DNA of 64,000 nt from Norana najaformis (taxonomy: Eukaryota > Annelida > Clitellata > Crassiclitellata > Hormogastridae), in the NCBI GenBank assembly GCA_964023275.1, contig OZ029916.1:45789304-45853303 (forward strand), written 5' to 3'. The notes below the pieces were generated by a model. It searched no databases and was not told where the DNA came from. It worked only from the letters and a program-made list of their open reading frames with translations. Below, one piece after another: positions 11,701-23,463 of the stretch (position 1 is the first letter of the stretch; every line of letters begins with the position of its first letter). The position numbers and the translations under genes are program-made.

Positions 11701-14700
11701 TTTTTCTCGTGCTAATAAAGACTACTTTCTGACTGATTAAAACAGTTGGTGATTAATAAAACCTTATCAAAAAACCCGGAAAACTAGAACGAAGTGACAA
11801 AAGTGGTTATAATAACGGCGCTATAAAATTCGTTAGATCAGAACTACTCTAAAGAGGGCTTTGAAATTCACAAAAATAAGCAGTTTTGCAATGGAATATT
11901 TTCTGAAAATCAGCAGACCCCAGTACAAGTGCAGTTTTCACGGAAAATGGTTTGTAAAAGTAGTTCACATCGAAATGCACGTAGTCGTTTTTGTATGCAG
12001 CTCTGGCATGTCCATTATATGTCCTGCAACAAGACAAAGACAAATTCCTCTTAAATAAGAAAACAATAAATTAATAAAAATTGTGCAAAATCAGAAAACT
12101 GACAACCACTATTATTACTGTTCTTATTTTATCAGCATCATCATCATTTTTATCATCACAAATGATGCCATTATAATAATAACCATTACCGTAAATAGCA
12201 CCATCAACAGCAGCAGCAGCAAAATCTCATCCATCTATCTATACATACGTGTATGTATGTATGTATCTGGCTTTTTATATAGCGCTTTTTAGAAAACTCA
12301 CAAACGCGCTAAGACATGGTTATCTAACAGTTCTGAGAAGGTGTGGTTTACTATGAGTTGAAGATGTTTCCTGAGCTGTCTCTTTCGTATTTTCAGAGAT
12401 AGATTGTTCCAAAAGGCCGGTCCAATACACGGTCAAGTATGGCGTGCCTGTGTTGTGGTACGGGTGCGTGGGACCAACAGATGTCCATGGGCCGCTGAGC
12501 GCATTGATCATCGGCCCGGGTGGCTTGAGACAGGAAGGCAGAGCTCCCTGGTTTAATCTGGGGCCAGGCCAACTAGCGAGGCTCGTACTATAGCCAAGTT
12601 AATTTTAGTAAACTATTGTAGTATATTACACTACACAGTAAGTCTAGCCACTATAGAAGTTATTGGAGGTTAGGAAGAGAGAGGACAGCTAATCGCAGAA
12701 AAGTGATACCAACACCTGGTTTACATCAGCGGCCCCGGTCAGCGAGTAGTCAGTAGGGTGTCTGATTTATTACTTTCTCCAGATAGGTAGAGGAAATCTT
12801 AGATTTCATACAACTGACTCACCAGCCCAATCAGAGAGCTGTGCAGAGACAGGCAAGAATACATAAGGCCAAACATGTACAGATACAGACGCAGATCAAA
12901 ACGGAGTCAAGCCAGCGGACACGCCAAGATCAACGGAGCAACACGGAACCAGTCTGAGAGAAGTACGCAGACAAACCAAGCTGTAGATTTCAGACAAAGA
13001 GAATCCTAGCGTCCAATCAAATAGACTATCCGGAATAACTCCATAACTATTGACCAATGGGGGTCCGACACATATCGCCGGACGAGAGAACCTCAGACAG
13101 GATCCATACTAAGGGAGTCTGGTTTGAGATACCATACGGATCAGTCGATTAGCTCTGAGATTCTACCCTCGGAGATAGAACACAGTTAGAAATGTAGTCA
13201 GAGTAGTGTCTAGTGTCTTATCGACACTACCGGGTAAAATAGAGTAAAGGTTTGTCTTAAGCTTCTGGCTCGCTCCACAATTGAACTAGAACCTCGCTCG
13301 CGTTATGTCAAACAATCATTCGAAGAACATTCAAGTGCTGAATGACATTTTGAGAATAAAGATGATAACTGTACAATGCGAACTGGATGAGAATCTTCAT
13401 CACAATCGGTAGAAATGAACTCTACCACAGCTGGTGGAGAACTTGGTTCGATCTCCCCCTGCCTCTCCCTCTGCCTTTCTGCATGTGAAGCTAGGCCTAA
13501 ATCATCATATAGGCCACGTTCCCTACGTCAATGCGAGAAGAAGTCGATGGAGCTCCAAAGCCGACATTAAAGCCCGACGAAACTCTTCATCTTTTACCTA
13601 TAGCCGATGCATTCAACTGAAGTTCTGGGAAGACCGACATCATCATAACCACCACGTCTTCTGTTCTACTTTCGCTGTGAATTTCCACCTTCGCCAGACG
13701 ACCGCCATTCCGTCAAGCTTCATCCGTACTAGCCAGATCACCGTCAAGATGTCTGGACGCGTCATCCCGACTCCGGACTCATCGACTCAACCAATTCTTT
13801 CATTCTTCCATTCAAGGAGCAGACACTGCCTGCACGACGTCAAAGGCCACGATCGTCTTGCAGCCAAGTCGCCTATTCAAAGAGTCGTCGCCGAGTCTTC
13901 TATGGCATAATAAGGGTAACACATGGCGCCATATAATCATTCATATAATCATATTCATTCTTGGAATCATTTGTTATCACATAGCTACGTAGCGCTACAT
14001 CATCAGTTTTTTTTTCGACATATTCGCCGTTCATCAACTTCATGTTAATTTCGCAACTTTCGGAACGATTTTGTAACGTAACAATGTCCATCAAGCAAGG
14101 TTTAATCACAAAGAGAATACTTACGATAGAGTCAAGTCTTGTTGTCAGTCAGTCTTTGTACATATTGTAGTAGTCTTTAACGCAGTGCTTCTTACATTGA
14201 GTTTTTAACATTAGGCCTACAATCGGCGTAGTTTATATTTTAATCTCTTGTGCTTATTATGTGTGAACGCTAAGCTTATCATATTTCGCATTAGCTTTCA
14301 GCAGAGGATTTTATACACTGTAAACAAGCAGTACGCATGTGCAATTAGTAGAAATCTCATTTCACTTCCGAGCCAGATCACTTAACGCTGACTTTTAATA
14401 TATACGACATAGCTCAGCATTCATCAGATTGGACAATTATAATCATACGCTGCATTTAAGAACTGTAAAATCTTGATTGCGACCCAATTTTAACGCAATA
14501 TGAGCGATAGGCCTACATTGTGCATTATAATCTTATAAGCAGACTATAGATCTGTATGCTGAAAGTAAAGCCTAACTGTGCGATGTCGATTTTGATCACG
14601 ATATATTTGCAATTGTCATACGTCTGATTGAACACGAAGTCTATATCAGTTTAACATGAGTAACGCCAGATTTATATAGCGCAATCGGAGGAAGTGTAAA

Positions 14701-16668
14701 TTCCCTCATTGCAGAGATACGAAGAATGAAGTTGAGTTCGCGCAGAGACGCACACGCAGAGTTAAGTTAAGCCCGTGCCTACCAGCACGCTGAGCATTTT
14801 CTTACGAATTTATGTGAATTATTATTTTACGTTATTTACGAGTCACTTATGTAGAATTGCAACAAATGTTACGTCGGATAGTTCGTGATAAGAGTAAAAG
14901 ATCGTGCCAGATCTAAAATGCACATAGTATGCATCAGCAAGTTTACGCTAAGATCAGATTATTATAGGCCTCAGTTGCACAAGCCAAGTAATGTAATCAA
15001 GTAAGGAAGATCAACTGCAGTCGCATTTCAGTAAATTCCAGTAATGTAAGCAGCTTAAGAATTTTTCTGCAATTCATCCAGTCAGCCCAATACGAGATTT
15101 GAATCTTCATTTAAGATTGTGATCAAGTGCAAGGATCATTCAGCATTTCAGCTACAGCATTCTATTATAATTTTAGCTTTCGCTATGTGTTTAGCTTTCA
15201 CGTTCGATTATAATTATGTTTCTGTTAGTGCATGCAACTATATTTGTGTGTATTTTTCTGCTATATTTCATGTAACGTTACGATGGCATGACCGAACGAG
15301 CTGAGAGAACAAGGCATTTCAACTGTCTTCGCCTTCGACGCTGTCAAGTTACACAAGCACAGCGTTGTTATCTCAGCCATGGGTCATAACGGATCAGACC
15401 TTTGTCAAGGACACATTCAGAACTCTCATCAAGAACAATGTCGTCCTCAGAACTGATTCCATCTGATCCTTCCATCATATCTTATTTGTGTTTCATTTGT
15501 ATAACTGTTCTTAGATCTTAGGACGCGCATAACGTAATGAGACTAATTGAGCATTTAGACCATTTCATTCCCTGAAGCATGTGCACAGCTTCTAGGAAAG
15601 TCTAGGCCAATCTAGATGCCTTTTCATTCTCATTTCATCCATGACTATTATCGCACATTCTCATTTGCATATCACCATGTCCCATTAGCTTTATTGCATA
15701 CTTCTAAAGCGCTCTTGCTATCGAACGAGACGTTCGAATTTTTCAGAGCAGGAGGGGGTATAGCCAAGTTAATTTTAGTAAACTATTGTAGTATATTACA
15801 CTACACAGTAAGTCTAGCCACTATAGAAGTTATTGGAGGTTAGGAAGAGAGAGGACAGCTAATCGCAGAAAAGTGATACCAACACCTGGTTTACATCAGC
15901 GGCCCCGGTCAGCGAGTAGTCAGTAGGGTGTCTGATTTATTACTTTCTCCAGATAGGTAGAGGAAATCTTAGATTTCATACAACTGACTCACCAGCCCAA
16001 TCAGAGAGCTGTGCAGAGACAGGCAAGAATACATAAGGCCAAACATGTACAGATACAGACGCAGATCAAAACGGAGTCAAGCCAGCGGACACGCCAAGAT
16101 CAACGGAGCAACACGGAACCAGTCTGAGAGAAGTACGCAGACAAACCAAGCTGTAGATTTCAGACAAAGAGAATCCTAGCGTCCAATCAAATAGACTATC
16201 CGGAATAACTCCATAACTATTGACCAATGGGGGTCCGACACATATCGCCGGACGAGAGAACCTCAGACAGGATCCATACTAAGGGAGTCTGGTTTGAGAT
16301 ACCATACAGATCAGTCGATTAGCTCTGAGATTCTACCCTCGGAGATAGAACACAGTTAGAAATGTAGTCAGAGTAGTGTCTAGTGTCTTATCGACACTAC
16401 CGGGTAAAATAGAGTAAAGGTTTGTCTTAAGCTTCTGGCTCGCTCCACAATTGAACTAGAACCTCGCTCGCGTTATGTCAAACAATCTGGGGCCAGGCCA
16501 ACTAGCGAGGCTCGTACCATGAGGAGAATCTTAAATGTTGTCCTGTCCTCGAGAGGGAGCCAGTGCAGTATGTCTCATGTAGACAGAAACACGCGAGCAT
16601 TTCTGAAGGTTGGCGACGAAATATCCATACATACATTCGTGCATACAGGGTACGGAGCTGTATAAATT

Positions 16669-16699
<31 letters not shown>

Positions 16700-19600
16700 G
16701 CATCCCTATATACATACATAGGCCTACATTCATCCATTCATGCATACATTGCTATGGCGCTATACAAATCGTCTTGTTATTATACATACATTCATACATC
16801 CATTCATATGTATACATCCATCCATCCATACATTCGCTCATACATTTAAACACATTTATGCATGCATATACACAACATACACATAAACAGAGGAGGGAGA
16901 GAATGAAGGGCAGAATCTTCACGTAGGTAGGAAACTGATAGACGAACAGATGGACGCACACAGACCTGAACTACGGGACTCACCAACAGAGAAAGAATGA
17001 CTTGGTAAACTACCAGTTACTTCTAGCTTGACATAAAGTCCACTCGTCTTCGTCTAGAATGCTACAGAACCTTAATTTCTAAGTCAAAATATTCCTGTGA
17101 TGTAAGTTAAGGTCGATGTCAACGGCCTATCATCCACAAGATGTCGTTAAACACTGGCTAAAGAAATGCTTCTGTTAGACATTTCACAAACGGCTTAAAA
17201 CGACGCTACATAATTTTGTCAACTGTGTTTAGTCGAGACAACTTGAGAGTAACCAAAAATTTCAATAACTTGAAAAGTGATGTAAGATCAACGTCAACTA
17301 CCCTGGCAACCATAAGATGGCGCTAAACACGGATGATGCAACGCTCTCTTTCGACACCCTTAATGCGCTTTCCAGCTATGCTACAAATACCCGCCAACAG
17401 AAGGTATTAGCATTTTAGTTTCTCTTAGTAACGTCGATATCAACGGCCACGGCAGGCACAAGATGTCGCTAAACACTGGAAAGGTATTGCTCTTTAGACA
17501 CCGCTAAAACGGTTTTATCTGACGCTATATAAGCAGCTGCTCGTCTAATTTTTTTATGTATTTTAACAAGTCCATCCGTGGGGTGGTAAGTAAGTTAAGG
17601 CCGATGTCAACGGCCCTGGCAGCCACAATAAATATGGTTAACGGCTAAACTTTGGAAGCTATTACTAATTAGTTCCGTGTAAGAATTTAAAATGCGCAGA
17701 TATGTTCTCTCTCGCGTGTATGATAAATATGGCGGCGGTGAATAAAGAGTTATCAACTACCATCTCCGTCTTCCTGCACACGACAATGTAATCGTATTCG
17801 TAAACTTGAAAATTCTAAAGCGCTACTTAAACACTACGCGCAGGACACCAGCCTATTAACAAACGCTGCGTCAAGTCAGAGGGGTTGTCCAGAGGTACCG
17901 TGTGAAGAAAAAATCCGGTGGCCAGAAAGGAGACAGAGGAGCTGTTACAGTGAGTCACGTTTATGGTGAGGTAAATGGGAAGGCGGCGGATTAGATTGAT
18001 GAAGAAGGTAAGATTTCTTGAAAAATGTCTTCGTTATTAGGTGCAACGTCGTCGTCATTGTTCCACATTGCAATCGACACAAATCGTAATCTCCGGAACC
18101 AGCTTATTCATAGTTGGTTATAGTCAAAAACAAAATGGGTGACGCAAGCATCATCAGATTTGGATCGGAGTCAAAATCCAAGGCTCAGGTATACGGTATA
18201 CGACAGGCAGACAGATGAATGGTGTTTGGAATGGGAGTGGAGAGGATGACAACCAGAAGAGAATCAGGATAGGGATATTTCAGAGTACTCATTCATTCAA
18301 ATTTTTCAATGAAAAAACTGAAAAATACACGATACATACATACATACATATACTGTCAAAAGTAAAACAAAAAATATACACCAGAGAATTATTATAATGT
18401 GCTTCAATATTACACCAATTCTGTTACAATATGGTCAGGTACATGGTTCCCAAAATTAGTTTAGCTGTATAATATATATACAGTATATAATAATATATAT
18501 ATAATATAAATAATTATATATTATGCACATATACTGTAATATATATAATTATATGTATAAATATAATTATAAATTATAATTACATAATTATATATGTAAT
18601 TAGTGTAATGTAATAATTATTATATACTATATATGTAATTAGTATTAGTATATATGTAATTAGTACATATTATATTTATTTATTTATTTTATTTAAAGCA
18701 CTTATAACATGTGAAATGTCAGTACACCTGAATCTGAGGTGTGGATGTATGTTCGCCATGAGCCAAGATGGAATCATGCAAAATCCAGGGTGAAGTAGTT
18801 ATTCTTAAGAAGTGACTAAAAAATGATAGTCAGTTTGCAATATATACTATATATCGTATAGAGTATATATGCAGTTAATTTATATATAAAGGTCCATGGA
18901 TCCTGAAATTAGTTTAGCCACAGAAGAACATAACCTCATCATAACACGACCTCATTATAAAGCAGTTCTTGATATGATGACTGTCAAAGACAGCATTATA
19001 ATCAGCTTCCGGTGTATATGATAATTAATCTTATAATTGTCTTATAACTGGTCAACACGTAGACTGACCCTGAGCGCTGTATCCATCTTGCTTCGAGGCC
19101 AAGGTCAAGGCCTCTGAGAAGCTTATCCTCGTGCTTCAGTTCGGTTATGAAAACGTTATCCGACGTCCACTTGTCTGTCAGAGTCAACCCTTCAACCACA
19201 ATCGTAATGTAAATGTATTGTAGTTGTAACAGAACATTTGTATAGCGCCTCTAAAGAAGCTCTCATGAGAGGCATTTGGTGTGTGTTCATCACATGGAAT
19301 ATGAGTGCCAAGCAGTATATATAGGCCTTGACAGACACTAGTCTGGTTCAACCACACAAGTTGTCTGCTGATAGAGAACAGGTGCAAGCATATGCTAGAT
19401 AGATATAATGTAAGACTAAGTAAGGTAATTGCATTAAGGTATGGCCTCAGGGTATGGTAAAGTAAGGTAAGGCAAGTCAAAGTAAGGCAAGGTAAGGTAA
19501 TGTATGGAAAGTAAGGACAGTGTGACAAGGAAAGTTAAGGTAAATGCCCATTTATTACACGAGTTTCAATATATGAGGGCTGTAAGGGGTTTAAATTGTA

Positions 19601-20210
19601 TTATTCTTTATTATAAAATTAAATCAGTTATAAAATAATATTTTAAAATTAATAATTATTAATCAGATTAGAAAAATATTAAATTAAATTATAAAATTAG
19701 ATTAATTACTAAATTACATTACTACTTTAATTAATTATATTAAATATTAAAGTAAGTAATAATCTTAATGTTATATTCAGTGGAATCAACAGAAAAATCT
19801 TTATTACCATAATTAGTCCAGAAATATTTGAACTCAAGGCATCCTGCAAGAGCTCCAGAGTCGACAATATTTAGACCAGTTGTTGTGAGTTCAACTCCTG
19901 CGTTAGTTTTCGTCTTCGCTTCAACTCTGTACTCACCAAAATCTGAGAAAAACGATTAATGTCGTCATCATCATCATCATCATCACTATTAGTATTATCA
20001 TTATCCTTGTTGTAAATATTTGTCATGTGCCCAAAGACCCTTAGAAATGAGAATCTGAGGTTTGGCCAAATGGTTGTGCAATTAGATATTCAAAAGTCTG
20101 AAAGCCAGTCTATAGATTGAATTTGAATTGAGGCCAGTCTTCTTACTGTATCCTTTGCTGAACAACTCTCTTGCCGATTTGCCCAGATCAGAAAACTTTG
20201 GCATGGACAT
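8734..20210 (-). CDS. VDAC: voltage-dependent anion channel (mitochondrial porin), 8 coding exons, 283 aa
   Basis: Exons, 5' to 3' on the minus strand: 20147-20210, 19808-19942, 19069-19189, 11919-12023, 11227-11352, 10250-10400, 9366-9423, 8734-8825. All junctions are GT/AG and phases agree; the sum is 852 bases, 283 residues, the usual VDAC1 length. VDAC forms the beta-barrel pore of the mitochondrial outer membrane for metabolites and ADP/ATP. Family signatures in order: N-terminal helix PKFSDLGKSARELFSKGY, then EAKTKTNAGVEL, YGLTLTDKWTSDN, the conserved GYKGWLVGFQ, FGFGAKY, VGLSYQYN and the terminal GHKFGLALNFSA. Many strands are diverged from the textbook proteins, so this may be a lineage-specific paralogue. 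The residue aligned with Glu73 of human VDAC1 is Asn65 here. Two ATGs (20210 and 20204) could start the protein; I chose the longer form. The introns hold an LTR-type element and a 32-bp tandem repeat. The call is firm; the paralogue type is not. Confidence 0.9.
9578..9740 (+). repeat. family A repeat fragment
   Basis: It shows 'aatctcaagatttctt', 'ccagctttttcataggtgc' and 'gtcaggcatgtacagagtca', a diverged 5' half of the element within the VDAC intron upstream of exon 7. Confidence 0.6.
9941..10222. repeat. 32-bp tandem repeat next to a VDAC exon
   Basis: About eight copies of a 31-32 bp unit built on 'tgcatacctgagtgtgaaag'; starts of successive units lie at 9956, 9988, 10020, 10051 and 10083. 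The array begins about 30 bases downstream (sense direction) of the donor of exon 10250-10400. On the sense strand most units contain CTCAG followed by GTATGCA, a good match to a 5' splice site. Confidence 0.85.
11440..11495 (+). repeat. SINE-like 3' tail with (ATT)n
   Basis: The sequence 'gttacggcgctatataaatt' is followed by a run of ATT. The same end structure recurs at about 16640 and 16753, so it is the tail of a dispersed retroposon. Confidence 0.5.
12275..12588 (+). repeat. family D repeat, left part, split by the LTR-type element
   Basis: It starts 'tatatagcgctttttagaa' and runs to the first copy of the 30-bp duplication. Its right part resumes at 16518 ('catgaggagaatcttaaat', 'gagccagtgcagtatg'). 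The two parts read as one element into which the LTR-type element inserted. Confidence 0.6.
12559..12588 (+). repeat. 30-bp target-site duplication, left copy
   Basis: The 30 bases starting 'tggggccaggccaac' and ending 'cgaggctcgtac' are repeated exactly at 16488-16517, on the other side of the LTR-type element. The match can be stretched to 33-34 bases if the final 'aatc' of the LTR is counted as part of the target. Confidence 0.85.
12589..13317 (+). repeat. left long terminal direct repeat, 729 bp
   Basis: It is collinear with 15759-16487 at a constant offset of 3,170 bases, with no indel seen. It is followed directly by 'attcgaagaacattc'. Confidence 0.9.
15759..16487 (+). repeat. right long terminal direct repeat, 729 bp
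   Basis: It is preceded by the purine tract 'caggaggggg' and followed directly by the right copy of the 30-bp duplication. Confidence 0.9.
16488..16517 (+). repeat. 30-bp target-site duplication, right copy
   Basis: It is identical to 12559-12588. After it the sequence continues as the right part of the interrupted family D repeat. Confidence 0.85.
16518..16850 (+). repeat. family D right part, then (ATT)n and (CATA)n tracts
   Basis: The family D remainder ends near 16660 with 'gctgtataaattg' and an ATT run of about ten units. A second tail 'ggcgctatacaaatcg' and a degenerate CATA/CATC microsatellite follow. Short ORFs here come from the microsatellite. Confidence 0.6.
17100..17660. repeat. 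cluster of four family F repeat copies
   Basis: Blocks of the form 'gatgtcaacggcc', 'aagatgtcg', 'taaacactgg' recur at about 17105, 17282, 17430 and 17592, separated by unrelated sequence such as 'cggttttatctgacgctat'. A fifth copy lies at 7865. Spacing is irregular (about 150-180 bases). Confidence 0.6.
17800..17995 (+). repeat. family A-related repeat, second subfamily
   Basis: It reads 'aaattctaaagcgctactta', 'gcgtcaagtcagagg', 'tccggtggccagaaagg' and 'gagctgttacagtg'. The same version recurs at 35650-35850 and partly at 49905-50000. Confidence 0.6.
18070..18300 (+). repeat. family A repeat, rearranged copy
   Basis: The core 'ggaaccagcttattcatag' and the distal 'ggtgtttggaatgggagtgg' and 'agagaatcaggatagg' are present, with diverged sequence between. 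Confidence 0.55.
18470..18680. repeat. AT-rich low-complexity tract
   Basis: Degenerate TATA/TAATTA sequence with several variants of 'tatatgtaattagta'. No coding potential. Confidence 0.8.
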
Positions 20211-20364
20211 TCTGGAAGGCAGTCGAGAATATGTAGCAACTAAACGTCAACCTGTTAAAAATAAACAAACAATTACGTTTAAATTCCTTCAGCTGAAATC
20301 ATAAGTCGGATCTCAAACCAATCGGTCCGACAATCACAGGAAAATTTTCAGGTCTGTTTTACCT

Positions 20365-20580
20365 TATACATACATACATACATACACACACATACATACA
20401 TACATACATACATGCATGCATACATACATACATACATACATACATACATACATACACACATACATACGTACATATATACATACATACATGCATACATACA
20501 TACATACATACATACATACATACATACGTACATATATACATACATACATAAACACATACGTACATATATACATATATACA
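20365..20580. repeat. (CATA)n microsatellite
   Basis: About 215 bases of CATA units with CACA, CGTA and TATA variants. It is open in several frames and yields spurious Tyr/Ile/His/Thr or Met/Tyr/Val/Cys ORFs on both strands. It lies just upstream of the VDAC start codon (20210). Confidence 0.95.
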
Positions 20581-20880
20581 GTGGCCCGGGAAGTGTTTGA
20601 AAGTTGTGTGAGCCAACCTCAGCCAAGTAAAGACCTAAGGTGGATAAAATTAAACATTATATCCGGTATAATCTAGAAACTTATTTGGCCGTTGGGGAAA
20701 AAAGTTGTGTGAGCATGCACCTGCCTCAGCGTCACAGAGCCAAAACTTGTGTGAGCATAGGCGCCTTTGTAATGTAATGACGACAATTTATATAGCATCG
20801 TAAGTAGCAGGCTACTTCTAGGGTGCTTTACAAAGTCATACCTCTACATACCTTTGGCGCCATGACTCCCGGGCCCCTGC

Positions 20881-20990
20881 ATGCATACATACATACACAC
20901 ATACATACATACACATATACATATATACATACATACATATATACATACATACACACTCATGCATGCATGCATACATACATACCGGTACTC
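20881..20990. repeat. (CATA)n microsatellite, second block
   Basis: Degenerate CATA/CACA units, about 110 bases, preceded by a retroposon end that includes 'atttatatagcatcgtaagt'. Confidence 0.9.
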
Positions 20991-21614
20991 ACATGCATCC
21001 AAAACATTGCACACAGTGAGTGGTTATCTTAGCGTACATACTTTCCTTTCGTAATATAATGTAATATAACATCGCGATTCGTAACACTTCCGCTGCAGAA
21101 ATAAAAGCCATACCTAATTGCAAAATTGGGTCAAGTTTTCAACCAGAACAAAGTTCAACAATCTGTGGGTCAACGAAGCAACATAGGCCTACGCGGTCAA
21201 GAAAGATCGATGTCAAAAAGTCTAGTTCTTACTTGAAATTGCTGAAATCGTCCCAACAAATGTTCAGCTCAACTTTACGCTATTAAGCTTTTTTGTGAAA
21301 TGACGCTTGATCTTCAGAGTCATGTTTTGGCTGAGAAAAGAAACAAATTAACTATCGACATCAACTAGGTCACCGTCGCCTAGTTCGAATTCCATGTACA
21401 AAACAGAAAGCGAAAGACGACGCGCCACCCGTGATAACAGCATTGATCTCTAAGCGTTACTAGATATCATTGGAGGACAGATCTAAGACAGAATTCATGG
21501 GTGCGTTCCATGACTGCTCCAAGCATGGTCGGAGTTTGCCCCGCTAAGACCTGGAACATGAGCGAGTAACTTGCAAGTACTCTGGTAACTATACGTAAAC
21601 GTAAAAACGCAAAC

Positions 21615-21690
21615 ATGTACTTTTTTCTATAGCGACTGTATGGCTTCGACAGTACTCATGTTTCAATAAATTGATCATGCTGTTACAGGT
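21615..21690 (-). repeat. family B fragment (3' end only)
   Basis: 'tttctatagcgactgtatgg' and 'cttcgacagtactcat' match the end of family B; the tRNA-like head is absent. Confidence 0.5.
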
Positions 21691-22117
21691 AACCTCAGGG
21701 GCTTTTCGCCCCAGTAGGTTCAAATTTTATTAGGTTATTACCAATATGAAAATTATTTTTTATTGGAAAATATTTTTTTATCAAGTAATTTTCCGAATCG
21801 GTACCATGGTCAAATTGTATGCCATAGACTTTCATATAAAATAATATAATAGGTGGCTCCCGTCAATTCGAACTATTACTATCCGTAACCTTTACGTTGT
21901 TAAGAACCTCTGCGTGTACCTTGACTTTACTTTGCATACTCTGCTCGCTTTTGTTCCAGACCGAAACGGATTATACTCCGAGTGCGCTCGGAGCAGTAGT
22001 GAAACCAGCTATTCTGTGCGCCATAGATATGATAAGACATGTTATTATATCTATGCTGTGCGCTGTGACTGATCGCAGATTAAAGATGGAATTCTTAAGC
22101 TCTCGCTAAAGACAGCC

Positions 22118-22230
22118 TAAATGTAAATTTACACGTTTTTCTATAGCGACCGTTTGGCCTCGTCATCTGGTTGTTTTTCTGGACGCAGACAGCGGAGTTG
22201 AACCCACTAACACTTCACAACCATCGCTCA
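22118..22230 (-). repeat. family B fragment (3' end only)
   Basis: 'tttttctatagcgaccgttt' and 'ggcctcgtc' match the family B end, then the sequence diverges. Confidence 0.5.
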
Positions 22231-23436
22231 ATGCACAAGTCCCTAAAGATACCTGAGGTAATGAGTGATCGATAGGCTGAAGGTTTTTTTCTTAAAGGTA
22301 AATGACCCCACACTGGATTTTGAAGCCAGTAGCAGCAGAAACAAACCCCGCCAGAAAGGGGGTCAAAGGCATGACTTATGAGTACCACAACACTAATATC
22401 CTCATATCATCATCATCAGCTACATGCACTCGGGGTTTGGAGACTCTATTATCAAGAATCTCATCGTACTATCATCATCTTCGACATCATCACCATCAAA
22501 CCGAGTTCTACAAATTTTTCTAATGATCAAATCAAAGTAGAATGATGACATTTTATTGTCTCTTTAGTACATGCCTTCCAACAAAAAAGCTTATTCTAAC
22601 CAACATTTATACAGTTAACTTTCACGTGAAACCTAAAATACCTGCCATGCTCAACCATCCTTAATTACCACTGACTGGGGCCTCAAGTATTAAACACTGG
22701 TGCCACAAAAAGCACAAAAACAAAGACCATCTTTTGCACAAGTCAACAGTAAGTCTGACCTCCAAGAGCTCCAAAGGCCATACAAGGGAACACAAAAGGT
22801 GCTACATAAACAATATGCTACATCTAGATGAACCCTATCACATAAGGAGGTTGCAAGCGTAATTGTGAATTTATATGGCGCCAGTTTGAGAAACCCCTGA
22901 GAGGTTCTCCCAATCTGACAACGCAAAGCCACGTTCGAAGCACAAGATTATGTTGCAATAGCCATTTTCTAAGGATGAATGAAATTTGGAACCACCTTCC
23001 AACACCAGAATTCACGTCATAACAAAGCACGCTATGAGAAAATTCTAGTGTACGATCGCACAAATGGCTAACCTTTCAAATATGCAAACTTGGCAAAATT
23101 AATTAAAACACATCAAGAAACGTAAAACTATTCTCCTCTACAGACAAGCTCAGCAACAGAAACATACAACGCTCTTTCCCAAAGCCCAAGAAGTAAGCAA
23201 AGCACAGCATTTCTGAGAGAAAATTACACTACTTTCAAATTCCCTAGCACTAAACCAGATACTTAATTAAAAATTAATAAATATCCACCACGATTACTAC
23301 ACGTCCAAAGCTGTTTCATGCCATTCTGACCATTCTCACATCAGGCTCAGTGCTTCCCAAAAGAAAGCAGAGAACTTATAAGTCACTCAAAAACCTCATT
23401 TGGCTACGTACAACAAGAAAACAGCGAGACGTTTAA

Positions 23437-23442
23437 TTTATT
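23437..23442 (-). other. possible poly(A) signal of DCTN3
   Basis: AATAAA on the minus strand, 22 bases beyond the stop codon of the last DCTN3 exon. Confidence 0.4.
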
Positions 23443-23463
23443 TCAACACAATTATGTCACGTA

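Larger units (their letters stand above)
12589..16487. mobile_element. young non-autonomous LTR-type retroelement
   Basis: Two direct repeats of exactly 729 bases (12589-13317 and 15759-16487) enclose 2,441 bases. I noticed one difference between them (cggatc versus cagatc near 13139 and 16309), so the insertion is recent. A purine-rich tract (gagcaggaggggg) sits directly before the right repeat, as expected of a polypurine tract, which supports plus-strand orientation. The repeats begin tatagcc and end caaacaatc, not the usual TG and CA. I saw no clear tRNA primer site starting TGG right after the left repeat. The interior has no recognisable gag, protease, reverse transcriptase or integrase; its longest ORF (about 13434-13910) lacks an ATG start and family motifs. 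It is flanked by a 30-bp duplication, far longer than the 4-6 bp normal for integrase-driven insertion. It lies in the VDAC intron between exons 3 and 4. Confidence 0.8.
20211..23463. other. VDAC 5' flank and DCTN3 3' flank, no gene seen
   Basis: It contains the CATA microsatellites (20365-20580, 20881-20990), partial family B pieces near 21615-21690 and 22118-22230, CAT/CATCAT runs near 22400-22500, and a family D-like piece at 22860-23060. No exon with recognisable protein was found. The VDAC promoter must lie in the first part but I cannot place it. Confidence 0.5.

Noticed and set aside
13434..13910. 158-codon ORF inside the LTR-type element as a gag gene
   Set aside because: It starts at GTG rather than ATG, has no zinc knuckle or capsid-like feature, and the composition is unremarkable. 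I kept it only as a note.
20348..20676. Several overlapping ORFs of 60-92 codons on both strands
   Set aside because: They are frames through a CATA microsatellite with only four or five amino acids; no gene.
21897..22109. 70-codon ORF with a hydrophobic start
   Set aside because: It looks like a signal peptide at first, but it starts at TTG, has no family match, and sits in repeat-rich DNA.
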